Shown: positions 6,939 to 13,893, numbered from the stretch's first letter. The stretch: DNA of 18,935 bases from DATBFX01 sp034667245 (GCA_034667245.1 JAXDKI010000542.1:1-18935), one strand, 5' to 3'. Numbers and translations are program-made. The notes: generated by a model from the sequence alone, not told the origin.

Positions 6939-7271
6939 ATGAGAGAACCTCGGGTAGCGGTGATTTCGCAGCATGCCGGACGTCGCTTGGCACAGCGGAA
7001 TCTAACGTTCGACGATGTTCGCTACGTCTTCGCCCACGGCCGGCTGCACCATCGCGGAAAGGCGCTCTTCGTCCACCTCGGCCGCCGCGACATCCCCGCC
7101 TCGGACCTCCGCACCGACCGCTACCGCCGCCTTGAAGGCACGATCCTGGTGCTCGACCCGATGACCGGTCAGCACCTGACTACCGCTTATCGCAACCGGC
7201 GGACCGGCAGCCGCGACATCAAGCGCAAATCGAAACGAACGATGCTCGATCTCCTCGACGTGGCCCCCTAG
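6939..7271 (+). CDS. DUF4258-like small protein
   Basis: A basic 110-residue protein. The arrangement HAGRRLAQRNLTFDDVRYV (residues 12-30), a short beta-rich centre (KALFVHLGRR, GTILVLDP) and TTAYRNRR near the end resembles the DUF4258 domain. That family is related by fold to RelE/BrnT-type proteins, and some members are toxins. No antitoxin-like gene is adjacent, so a toxin role is not supported here. The ATG at 6939 is chosen because GGTGGAGGG sits 8 bases upstream; the frame is open from a GTG at 6831, but that codon lies within the promoter. The tail (90-104) is rich in Lys/Arg. It converges on galK with a 25-base gap. Confidence 0.7.
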   Translation: MREPRVAVISQHAGRRLAQRNLTFDDVRYVFAHGRLHHRGKALFVHLGRRDIPASDLRTDRYRRLEGTILVLDPMTGQHLTTAYRNRRTGSRDIKRKSKRTMLDLLDVAP

Positions 7272-7296
7272 CCGACAGCACCGGCTGCACTCGCGG

Positions 7297-8508
7297 TCAC
7301 CCGAGCGTCTGAACCTCTGCTCCCTGAGCGAAACCGAAGACGTGGACGGGCGTGGGGCCGCCATTGGTGCTGTGCCGCGCGTAATAGCCACGAGACAACT
7401 GCTCCTTGAGCGCCGGCACCGCCCTCTGCGGCAACAGAATGAGCGCCGTCCCGCCTTCGCCACCTCCCATCATACGAGCCCCGAGTACTCCCTCAACCGT
7501 GAGCGCGTCCGCCACCAGCTCCTCGACCAGCGGATGGCTAATCTCGTAATCGGTCGCCGAGGAGCGACCGGAGGCAGTCATCAGCGTGCCGAATGTCTCC
7601 CAGTCCCCTTCTCCCGCCGCCTCAATTCCCCGTCGCACGCGCTCCGTCTCGGTCACGACGTGACGCACCCGCTGCAACAGCCGTGGTGAGAATACCGACT
7701 GGTCGAGGCGCGCGAGTCGTTCAAATCCGCGCTGCTCGATCGCGGCGAGATTGGGCAGATCCTCGCCCAAATAGCGACGGGCGACGGCCAGCGCCTCCTT
7801 CGACTCGGCGACGCGGACCGGGTAGGACGACGCGCCGAGCGAGCGATGCACCCCCGAGTCCGCGACGGCGAACACCAGATCGCCAAGATCGGGTTTGAGG
7901 CGCTCGATCCCCAGCGTCGTCCCGTCGTAGCGAATCACTCCGCCCCCGACCGACGCCGACTGATCCATCGTTCCACATGGCGTGCCCGCGCGGTGCTCGG
8001 CCTCTTGAGCGCGTAGCACCAACTCCGTGTCATCGGGACGCGATCGGTGCAGCGCCAGCGTCAACGCCACACAAAGCGCCGCCGAGGAACTCAGGCCGAA
8101 GCCAACCGGCACATCACCCGCAATCGAAACACGAGCCGGCGCCACCAACTCGACATCCGGCCGCGCCAGCGCCGCCGCCACGACTCCTCGGACATAATCA
8201 AAAGGTTCCGGCGGCGGTGTCGCATTACGCCACCCTGCCAGCGTGGACGGTCGGAGCAGAGCCTGCTCACGATCTTCCACGTCGGCCATAACGACGTTCA
8301 CGCCGTCACCGCCCGACGCCCCGTCTTCAACGGCAGTGACGACGAAGCGATCGATCGCGGCGGCGAGCACCGGTCCGCCGTTGTAGTCGATGTGGTTCCC
8401 AAGCAACTCAAGCCGCCCCGGCGCAGTCGCGACGCGTGCCGGCTGCCAGTTGGCACCGAACGCCGCCCTCCCCGCGTCGAGCGCTCGCTGAAATGCGTCA
8501 GAGTTCAG
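7297..8508 (-). CDS. galK: Galactokinase (GHMP kinase), probable CTG start
   Basis: ATP-dependent phosphorylation of galactose or a related sugar at C1 (Leloir pathway). All GHMP motifs are visible in the 403-residue reading: signature GRLELLGNHIDYNGG (31-45), the ATP loop GFGLSSSAA (136-144), GTMDQ with catalytic D182, and MMGGGEGG (346-353). The signature has Asn where classical galactokinases have Glu (GEHTDY), so the substrate could differ. From TTG 8406 the protein would lose half the signature and its conserved Arg. The frame continues upstream without ATG, GTG or TTG to CTG 8508, which has TAGGAG at an 8-base spacing. An intergenic repeat precedes it. Confidence 0.85.
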   Translation of the reverse strand: MNSDAFQRALDAGRAAFGANWQPARVATAPGRLELLGNHIDYNGGPVLAAAIDRFVVTAVEDGASGGDGVNVVMADVEDREQALLRPSTLAGWRNATPPPEPFDYVRGVVAAALARPDVELVAPARVSIAGDVPVGFGLSSSAALCVALTLALHRSRPDDTELVLRAQEAEHRAGTPCGTMDQSASVGGGVIRYDGTTLGIERLKPDLGDLVFAVADSGVHRSLGASSYPVRVAESKEALAVARRYLGEDLPNLAAIEQRGFERLARLDQSVFSPRLLQRVRHVVTETERVRRGIEAAGEGDWETFGTLMTASGRSSATDYEISHPLVEELVADALTVEGVLGARMMGGGEGGTALILLPQRAVPALKEQLSRGYYARHSTNGGPTPVHVFGFAQGAEVQTLG

Positions 8509-8516
8509 GTATCCGT

Positions 8517-8523
8517 CTCCTAA
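8517..8523 (-). promoter_or_regulatory. Ribosome binding site deciding the galK start
   Basis: TAGGAGA on the - strand (8523-8517) is a strong Shine-Dalgarno sequence. The codon 7-8 bases later is CTG (8508-8506), in frame with a conserved galactokinase N-terminus. No other start codon in any frame lies at the right distance, so CTG initiation is the best reading. Confidence 0.6.
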
Positions 8524-8560
8524 CTGGTCGTCGCCCGCTCCGGCCTGACGCCGGAAAGCA

Positions 8561-8605
8561 TCGTCATTCCGAGCCTGGCGAGGAATCTCTCTCCGCGCCT
8601 TGCGG
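8561..8605. repeat. Palindromic dispersed-type intergenic repeat
   Basis: The core 8566-8586 reads ATTCC-GA-GCC-T-GGC-GA-GGAAT, arms complementary except for tandem G/A mismatches. It is followed by CTCTCTCCGCGCCTTGCGGC, which holds a second small hairpin (CGCC/GGCG). This pattern (TCATTCCGAG...GCGAGGAATCTC) closely recalls a class of multi-copy intergenic elements I know from several bacterial genomes, including Chloroflexi, where spurious translations such as HSEPxEES are common. Only one copy is in this window, so repetition itself is not shown here. It fills much of the 137-base gap between the PIG-L gene and galK. Confidence 0.6.
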
Positions 8606-8645
8606 CGTGCCGAGAATCGCTATCCGGTGCAACGACTCTCCGACC

Positions 8646-9353
8646 CTACCGCCGCATCTGCACGACCTTGAACGCCTCCGCCAGCTCGAAGTCCGACCCC
8701 TCGGCCACTTCCTTTGCCCGATCGCGAACGCGGGGGAAGACGGTCTCCCCGTCGCCGATCTGCGAGACATGGGCGCGCAGGGAGTCGAACTTCGCCTCGA
8801 TTGTCTCCGTGATGTCGATCACCAGATCGGGATGCTCCGCGTTGAAGTACCAGATCTCGGCCGTCTTGTGCGGTTCCAACCCCGCTCGCAGGTGCTCGGG
8901 AAAGTAATGGGGATCGCGAGCCGTCGGATAGACCGCGTCAGTTGTGGCGAAGCCGACCGCACGGTGATCGGGATGGAGCGCGTAGGGACGATAGGGATCG
9001 TGGGTGATGATCACGTCCGGTCGGTGCGTCCGAATCATCCGCACGATCTTTTCACGCAACGCGAGATCCGGGACCAACTCGCCGTCCGTGCATCGCAGGA
9101 ACACAGTCTCGGCCACGCCCAATCGACTCGCCGCTTCCGACTCCTCCGCTTCGCGCATCGCCGCCAGCTGCTCCGGCGGGATCTCCGCGTTGCTGGTTCC
9201 CTTGTCGCCCGAGGTGACCTGGATGATCACCACGCGCTTCCCGTCTCTCGTCAGTCTTGCGATCGTGCCGGCCGAGGAGAACTCGGCGTCGTCCGGGTGC
9301 GCGACGACGAGCATGTACGTCTCGTAGCCATTCCAGGGGATCGGATCGCTCAT
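8646..9353 (-). CDS. PIG-L / LmbE family deacetylase
   Basis: Zinc-dependent N-acetyl-sugar deacetylase family (MshB, LmbE, BshB, PIG-L). The 235 residues contain the family's metal-site motif HPDD (19-22, AHPDDAEF) and the second His motif HPDH (127-130, ALHPDHRAVG), with the usual length. Substrates of relatives include GlcNAc-inositol, GlcNAc-malate and N-acetylglucosamine-lipids; which applies here is not clear. The ATG at 9353 has GAGGAGGAG upstream at about 12 bases; a TTG at 9398 without such a site is the alternative (250 aa). It follows hisS by 71 bases on the same strand, and galK lies downstream. Confidence 0.92.
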   Translation of the reverse strand: MSDPIPWNGYETYMLVVAHPDDAEFSSAGTIARLTRDGKRVVIIQVTSGDKGTSNAEIPPEQLAAMREAEESEAASRLGVAETVFLRCTDGELVPDLALREKIVRMIRTHRPDVIITHDPYRPYALHPDHRAVGFATTDAVYPTARDPHYFPEHLRAGLEPHKTAEIWYFNAEHPDLVIDITETIEAKFDSLRAHVSQIGDGETVFPRVRDRAKEVAEGSDFELAEAFKVVQMRR

Positions 9354-9424
9354 TCTGCTGGTACGCTCCTCCTCAACGCGATGAGAAATCTCTGCCAATG
9401 CTCCGGCGCGAGCTCGGCCACCGC

Positions 9425-10783
9425 TCAGCGGACGGACGTGCCGTCGCTCTTCGAACGAATCCGCATTTCTTCGGCCACTCTCGCCAGCGGCACCGTCGTC
9501 TGCTCGCCCGAGGCGAGATCCTTGAGCGACGCCTCGCCCCGATCGAGTTCGGCCGAACCGGCAATGACCGCGAAGCGTACGCCCTTGCGATTCGCGTACT
9601 TCAACTGGTCGCCCAAACTCCGGTTGGGCTGGACCAACCCATCCACGTTGAACCCGGCATTCCGCAACTCACGCGCGATTCGGGCCGAGGCGGCGAGCGT
9701 GTCGGGAAAGACTGTCACCACCACGTCGGCGACTGTCGCGGGCGTCGGCAGCAGACCGAACTCCTCAACCACCTCGATGATGCGCTCGAGGCCGAGCGAG
9801 ATTCCAGTCGCCGGAATCGGACGGCCCAGGAAGGTCCCGACCAGCTTGTCATACCGGCCCGCACCCGCCACGGAGCCAACCTTCGGCTCGTCGACCGTCG
9901 CTTCGTAGACCGGCCCGGTGTAGTAGTCCAACCCCCGCGCCAGGCTCAGATCCAGCCGGTAAGCTCTTTCGGGCACGCCGAACGGCGGCAACAGCTCGAA
10001 GAGTTGCCGCAAGTCCGCGATTGCCTCGCCCGCCGATGGCACGGCTTCGAGTCGCACCGCAAGGTCGTCAAGCAGTTCCTTGGCCGTGCCCTCGGCGGTC
10101 ACGGCTTCGATGACACGGTCGGCCACCGCCTCCTCGACCCCACCATCAATCAGATCTCTCCGGACTCCCTGGCGACCGATTTTGGCCAGCTTGTCGACCG
10201 CACGATAGATCGTGCCGGCTTGCGCCTCTGGCACCCCGGAGGCGAGCGCGATGCTCTCCAGCAATCGCCGGTGGCTGATGTGGATCGTGAAGTTCGGCAA
10301 CCCGACCGCCGTCAGCGCCTCGGCCATGATCGCCACGACCTCGGCGTCGGCCACCATCGACGCCGAACCGGCCACGTCCGCGTCGCACTGCCAGAACTCG
10401 CGGAACCGTCCCCGTTGCGGCTTCTCCGCTCGCCAGACCGGCGCGATGTGGTACCGCTTGAACGGCATCACCAGCTCGTCCTGGTGCATCGCGACCACCC
10501 TCGCCAGCGGCACCGTCAGGTCGTACCGCATGCCGACCTCGCGTTCGCCCTGATCGAGGAAGTGGTACATCAGCTTCTCGTTCTCGCCGGCCTTCCCGGT
10601 CAAGACCTCCAGGTATTCGAGCGCCGGCGTGTCCAACGGCTCGAACCCGTGGCGCTCGAAGATCTCGCGAAAGGTCTCGATGATCCGGCGCCGCAAAATC
10701 ATCTGCTTGGGGAGATAGTCCCGAAAGCCCTTCAACACCTGCGGTCGCCGCTGCGCCGACTTCGCTTTCTCCTGCCCGTCCAA
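9425..10783 (-). CDS. hisS: Histidyl-tRNA synthetase
   Basis: Class II aminoacyl-tRNA synthetase that charges tRNA-His. The 452-residue product shows motif 2 (KRYHIAPVWRAEKPQRGR, about 109-126), the HisRS-specific histidine loop ARGLDYYTG (282-290), motif 3 (SLGLERI, 329-335) and a C-terminal anticodon-binding domain (about 353-440). It is slightly longer than the common 420-430 residues. The start is TTG at 10783, preceded by AGAGAGG at about 8 bases; the N-terminus (QVLKGFRDYLP) is then complete. It lies 41 bases after moaB and ahead of the PIG-L gene, so a shared transcript is likely. Confidence 0.96.
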   Translation of the reverse strand: MDGQEKAKSAQRRPQVLKGFRDYLPKQMILRRRIIETFREIFERHGFEPLDTPALEYLEVLTGKAGENEKLMYHFLDQGEREVGMRYDLTVPLARVVAMHQDELVMPFKRYHIAPVWRAEKPQRGRFREFWQCDADVAGSASMVADAEVVAIMAEALTAVGLPNFTIHISHRRLLESIALASGVPEAQAGTIYRAVDKLAKIGRQGVRRDLIDGGVEEAVADRVIEAVTAEGTAKELLDDLAVRLEAVPSAGEAIADLRQLFELLPPFGVPERAYRLDLSLARGLDYYTGPVYEATVDEPKVGSVAGAGRYDKLVGTFLGRPIPATGISLGLERIIEVVEEFGLLPTPATVADVVVTVFPDTLAASARIARELRNAGFNVDGLVQPNRSLGDQLKYANRKGVRFAVIAGSAELDRGEASLKDLASGEQTTVPLARVAEEMRIRSKSDGTSVR

Positions 10784-10824
10784 ACCCGATCCTCTCTCAA
10801 ATCCCAGCGCTCAGCGCGGACTGC

Positions 10825-11352
10825 CTACTTCCTCAATTCGTAGACCATGTGCCCCAGTTCCGGCAGGATCAGGCGCTCCATCGCCAGTCTCACTGCATTC
10901 GTCGAACCCGGCATCGCCACGATCAATCGCCGGCGGTAGACACCCGCAACCGCCCGGCTGAGCATCGCCGCCGCGCCGATCTCGCCAAAGCTAAGCATTC
11001 GAAACAACTCGCCGAATCCGTCGAGACGCTTCTCCAGCAACCCTGCGATGACGTCGTAGGTCGTGTCCCGGTTGGCAATGCCGGTCCCGCCATTCGAGAG
11101 AATCGCGTCGATACCCCCGTCGGCGGTCCATGCGTCGAGCCGGGCGCGAATCTCAGCCGGCTCGTCTCGCACGATCCGGTAGTCGGCGACCTCATGTCCG
11201 ACGCCGGCGAGCAAATGCCGAATCACGCCCCCGCTCGTGTCGGTCTCCTCGGTTCGCGTGTCGCTCACCGTCAGGACGGCACACCGCACCACATCCGGCG
11301 CTGCTTCCCGATGCTCAAGTGATGGCGAAATGCTCGGCGTCGGCTGACTCAC
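10825..11352 (-). CDS. moaB: MoaB-type molybdenum cofactor protein
   Basis: MoaB/MogA family protein; members adenylate molybdopterin before metal insertion, although some bacterial MoaB proteins are inactive. The 175 residues contain LTVSDTR (27-33), the pterin-binding SNGGTGIANRD (86-96) and AMPGST (146-151), with normal family length. The start is GTG at 11352, with GGAG exactly 8 bases upstream. The longer frame to 11469 adds a low-complexity, family-atypical 39 residues and runs into the upstream gene's stop. It is followed by hisS and is separated from moaA by 5 kb and orientation, so the cofactor genes are scattered. Confidence 0.93.
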   Translation of the reverse strand: MSQPTPSISPSLEHREAAPDVVRCAVLTVSDTRTEETDTSGGVIRHLLAGVGHEVADYRIVRDEPAEIRARLDAWTADGGIDAILSNGGTGIANRDTTYDVIAGLLEKRLDGFGELFRMLSFGEIGAAAMLSRAVAGVYRRRLIVAMPGSTNAVRLAMERLILPELGHMVYELRK

Positions 11353-11465
11353 CGTGCCGGCTCCGCCGCCTGATCCTCGCCCGGCGAACGCGATGTCGCA
11401 TTCAGACGCCTGGTCACCGTGGCCTGGCTTTCGACGACGACCGACATGTTCCTCTCGCTCCCGAG

Positions 11466-12032
11466 TCAAGTTGCGGTACGTCCGGCGACCGGCGATGCCA
11501 CGGGACTCGCCATCGGCGCTGCGGCCGCACCGCCGCTCAGCCTCTCGGCGATAAAGACCGAAACCGTCGTCGTGCCATCGCCGTTGTCATGCAACCAGGC
11601 GATCCCGGCGTACCCCGAATCGTTCAGTTCGCCAACACCAACGAAGAGATCGGCGCCGTTCGGCGTGCCCGCGACATTGCCGCAGGCGATGTAGTTGCCG
11701 ATGTTTTCGGCACTTTCATGGACGTTGATCGCATGCGGCGCACCCAGGATATCGGCGAGCGAGGCTTCGACGCGAGTCACGCTCAACTCAACCGCAATCG
11801 CGCCGTCGGCGGACTCTGCCCCCCCGGTCACGTCGTTGAGCGGGTAGACAATCGCACCCAGTGCTTCACAGGTACCGTCGTGAATGTGGGCCGGATGACC
11901 CGCTGCCATCGCAACCGGGCTGGCACCCGGCGTCGCCTGCTGTGCCGAAGCCGGCGTTCCAATGAGGGAAATGATTCCGAAGATGAGGATGGCCGCAATT
12001 CCGATGAATGGCCGACGAAGGGTCGAGGTCAT
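11466..12032 (-). CDS. Secreted His-rich protein, SOD/CHRD-like
   Basis: A 188-residue exported protein. A signal peptide is clear: basic start (MTSTLRRP), hydrophobic core to about 27, and cleavage after ASA (30). The mature part holds HPAHIHDGTC (46-55), then a beta-rich region with APHAINVHES (98-107) and IACGNVAG (116-122). C55 and C117 could form a disulfide. The His clusters recall the copper sites and beta fold of Cu/Zn SOD-like or CHRD proteins, but I cannot show homology. Low-complexity linkers with ASPVA occur on both sides (37-41, 175-183). A strong GGGAGGAGAG site precedes the ATG at 12032, and TAGAAT (12104-12099) could be its -10. Confidence 0.82.
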   Translation of the reverse strand: MTSTLRRPFIGIAAILIFGIISLIGTPASAQQATPGASPVAMAAGHPAHIHDGTCEALGAIVYPLNDVTGGAESADGAIAVELSVTRVEASLADILGAPHAINVHESAENIGNYIACGNVAGTPNGADLFVGVGELNDSGYAGIAWLHDNGDGTTTVSVFIAERLSGGAAAAPMASPVASPVAGRTAT

Positions 12033-12138
12033 CGTTGCTCTCCTCCCGAGGCGGGTTCCGCGGCGGGTGCGGTCTCCTCGTTCCCACCGACCCGGAGGAT
12101 TCTACGTCATCGACCCGCCCGGAACGCCAGCCAACGCT

Positions 12139-12516
12139 CTATCCGGTCACCACCGCATCCGGCCAGTGCGTCAGCCGGGCCACCGCACCGTCGCCATCCA
12201 CCGTCACCGCCACCAGATCGACGCGCCAGATCGAGGACTCGAGGTCCTGATGCTCCGAGAGAAACCACTCCGCTGAGGCGAGAATCCGCTGCGCCTGCGC
12301 CGCGGAGATCCCCTCCTCGGCTCGTCCCGCCTCATCGCCGTGCCGGGTCTTGACCTCGACAAAGACGAGATCGTCGCCGTCTCGCATCACGAGATCCAAT
12401 TCGCCGAGCCGGCACCGCCAGTTGGCCGCCAAGAAAACGAATCCCTGCCGCTCGAGGTACGCCCGCGCCAGCCCTTCCCCACTCCGCCCCAGCCGAGTGC
12501 GCGGGGTGGCGCTCAC
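12139..12516 (-). CDS. yraN: YraN / UPF0102 family endonuclease-like protein
   Basis: A 125-residue member of the YraN (UPF0102) family, a restriction-endonuclease-like fold whose role is poorly known but which is often found beside rnhB. The PD-(D/E)XK-type core is visible as GELDLV (38-43) and VFVEVKTR (51-58), with RSGEGLARAYLERQGF near the N-terminus. The start is GTG at 12516, overlapping the rnhB stop as GTGA, which indicates translational coupling. An open frame continues upstream, but only as an rnhB shadow. Length is normal for the family. Order on the transcript is rplS, rnhB, yraN, a common bacterial arrangement. Confidence 0.92.
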   Translation of the reverse strand: MSATPRTRLGRSGEGLARAYLERQGFVFLAANWRCRLGELDLVMRDGDDLVFVEVKTRHGDEAGRAEEGISAAQAQRILASAEWFLSEHQDLESSIWRVDLVAVTVDGDGAVARLTHWPDAVVTG

Positions 12517-13178
12517 GGTGCAACCCGATTGCAGACACGACCGACCGGCGCGAACGACCGGCGATGGAGGTGACACGGACCGTGCTGCGCAAGCGCGGCC
12601 AGATGGTCCTCGGTGCAATATCCCTTGTGCGAGGCAAATCCGAATCGCGGGTCGCGGTCGTGACATTCGATCATGAACCGGTCCCGCGTCACTTTGGCGA
12701 CGATCGACGCCGCCGCGATCGAGAGACAACGCGCGTCCCCGTCGATCAGTCCAACCTGGGGGAGCTCGAGATCCAGTGTTGTCGCGTCGATCAAGAGCGC
12801 ATCGAGCTGAAGCGGCAGCGCCAGCACCGCCCGCTGCATCGCCAGCCGGTTGGCGGGCCCGACGCCGATCTCGTCCAGCTCAGCGGCCTCGACTACGCCC
12901 ACCGCGGCCGCGGTCGCAATCCCGCAGATGACGGGCAGCAGACGACACCTCGCCTCCGCCGTCAGCAGCTTGGAATCCCGAACACCCGCCAGCGCCCGAG
13001 CCGCCTCCTCGTCGCTACCATCGATGCTCGGAGGCAAAACGACCGCGGCGGCGACAAGGGGACCCGCCATCGCGCCACGTCCGACCTCGTCGACTCCGGC
13101 GACGACGCACAGGCCTGCCGACCAAAATGCCCGCTCGGCGGAGAGATCGGGACTCGACGCCTGCATCCGCGCTGCCAT
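12513..13178 (-). CDS. rnhB: Ribonuclease HII
   Basis: Cleaves the RNA strand of RNA-DNA hybrids and starts removal of single ribonucleotides from DNA. The 221 residues carry the signature GVDEVGRGAMAGPL (28-41) with D30 and E31, RDSKLL (67-72), D131 (LLIDATTL), D148 (DGDAR) and SIAAASIVAKVTRDR, ending with HKGY and HRRSF, so all four expected catalytic acids are present. The ATG at 13178 is preceded by AAGGGCAGG. The gene lies 75 bases after rplS, with a strong hairpin between, and its stop overlaps the yraN start. Confidence 0.95.
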   Translation of the reverse strand: MAARMQASSPDLSAERAFWSAGLCVVAGVDEVGRGAMAGPLVAAAVVLPPSIDGSDEEAARALAGVRDSKLLTAEARCRLLPVICGIATAAAVGVVEAAELDEIGVGPANRLAMQRAVLALPLQLDALLIDATTLDLELPQVGLIDGDARCLSIAAASIVAKVTRDRFMIECHDRDPRFGFASHKGYCTEDHLAALAQHGPCHLHRRSFAPVGRVCNRVAP

Positions 13179-13197
13179 ACGCCTGCCCTTAACCCGA

Positions 13198-13222
13198 AGG
13201 AGCGCGGCATTGCCGCGCTCCT
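13198..13222 (-). terminator. Hairpin between rplS and rnhB, weak terminator or mRNA stabiliser
   Basis: A perfect 11-bp GC-rich stem (13198-13208 with 13212-13222) closes a three-base loop. On the - strand it is followed by TTCGGGTTAAGG, not a clean U-run. It may cause partial termination after rplS, or it may be a processing or stability element that sets L19 output above that of rnhB-yraN. Confidence 0.55.
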
Positions 13223-13253
13223 CAAGCAGATGAGTTGACCGCCCAAGAAGACG

Positions 13254-13742
13254 CTATGCCGTCGTCTCTTCAGAAGCGGTCGTCTCGACCGTGTCGAACT
13301 CTTCAGCTGTCGGCTCGACCGCAGGTACAGGCGTCACGACCGGTGCGGCTTGTGCCGCCCGCGCCCCGCCGCGCAACGCGCTCCCCTGTGGCCGCCGCCG
13401 TTCCTTGATCCGCGCCGCCCGGCCGGTCAGTCCGCGCAGGTAGTAGAGCTTGGCCCGGCGAACACGACCCGTGCGGGTCACCTCGATTTTGTCGATTCGC
13501 GGCGAATGGATCAGGAACGTCCGCTCCACTCCAACGCTGTGCGACGCGATCCGGCGGACGGTGAAGTTCTCGTTGATCCCGCCACTCCGTCGCCGGATCA
13601 CGACGCCCTCGAAGACCTGGATCCGCTCCCGAGTACCCTCGACCACCTTGACGTGCACGCGAACGGTGTCACCGGGACCGAACGCCGGCACATCCGCCTT
13701 GAACTGCTCCGATTCGAGCGAACGAATCAACTGCGCGACCAT
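13254..13742 (-). CDS. rplS: Large-subunit ribosomal protein L19 (bL19), with C-terminal tail
   Basis: L19 sits at the 30S-50S interface. Residues 1-117 match the family: GDTVRVHVKVVEG (24-36), RIQVFEGVVI, SGGINENFTVRRI, GVERTFL and RRAKLYYLRG (95-104). The usual protein ends near 115; here about 45 extra residues follow, Ala/Pro/Val-rich and then acidic (EPTAEEFDTVETTASEETTA, 143-162), probably disordered. ATG 13742 is preceded by GAGGGG. A leader of about 95 bases with two hairpins and an extended -10 promoter lies upstream. trmD and rimM, its usual neighbours, are absent from this side. Confidence 0.96.
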   Translation of the reverse strand: MVAQLIRSLESEQFKADVPAFGPGDTVRVHVKVVEGTRERIQVFEGVVIRRRSGGINENFTVRRIASHSVGVERTFLIHSPRIDKIEVTRTGRVRRAKLYYLRGLTGRAARIKERRRPQGSALRGGARAAQAAPVVTPVPAVEPTAEEFDTVETTASEETTA

Positions 13743-13838
13743 GGTACCGATCCCCTCACACCACCGCGCCGCCTAACCGGTTGGGCGGTGGGACAACATT
13801 TCATTGGCAGACAGCAAATTGCCCGCGCGAAACGGGCC
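13743..13838 (-). promoter_or_regulatory. Structured 5' leader of rplS
   Basis: The predicted rplS leader can form two hairpins. One, at the very 5' end, has stem 13821-13825 with 13833-13837. The second has outer arms 13761-13766 and 13786-13791 (CCACCG/CGGTGG) with an inner CCAA/TTGG stem, just ahead of the ribosome site. Its position suggests autogenous control by L19, as known for L19 leaders in other bacteria; I cannot match it to a described leader class. Confidence 0.4.
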
Positions 13839-13844
13839 GCGCAG

Positions 13845-13853
13845 ATTTTAGCA
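13845..13853 (-). promoter_or_regulatory. rplS promoter, extended -10
   Basis: On the - strand TGC-TAAAAT (13853-13845) is a strong extended -10 (5 of 6 match plus TGN). The -35 position, 17 bases upstream, holds only TCGTCG (3 of 6). Transcription should start near 13838, between the end of the methyltransferase gene and rplS. Confidence 0.55.
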
Positions 13854-13893
13854 CGCCAACGACCATGCGACGACCGCCGCGCCGGACCTCATG

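Noticed and set aside
8436..10843. Long + strand open frames (490 and 528 codons) over the PIG-L gene and hisS
   Set aside because: They are antisense shadows of GC-rich codons; the - strand carries full enzyme motifs (HPDD, HisRS motifs 2 and 3) and the shadows are Arg/His-rich without domains.
11353..11469. Upstream extension of moaB to 11469
   Set aside because: Low-complexity Gly/Arg-rich residues absent from the family; GTG 11352 has GGAG at 8 bases.
11464..11469. TTGACT as a -35 box for moaB
   Set aside because: No -10-like hexamer lies 15-18 bases downstream on the - strand.
11130..12353. 407-codon + strand frame over moaB, the secreted protein and yraN
   Set aside because: Spans several recognised - strand genes and is low-complexity Arg/Ser/Pro; antisense shadow.
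12517..12729. Upstream extension of yraN
   Set aside because: Lies wholly inside rnhB in another frame; the GTGA overlap with the rnhB stop marks the real start.
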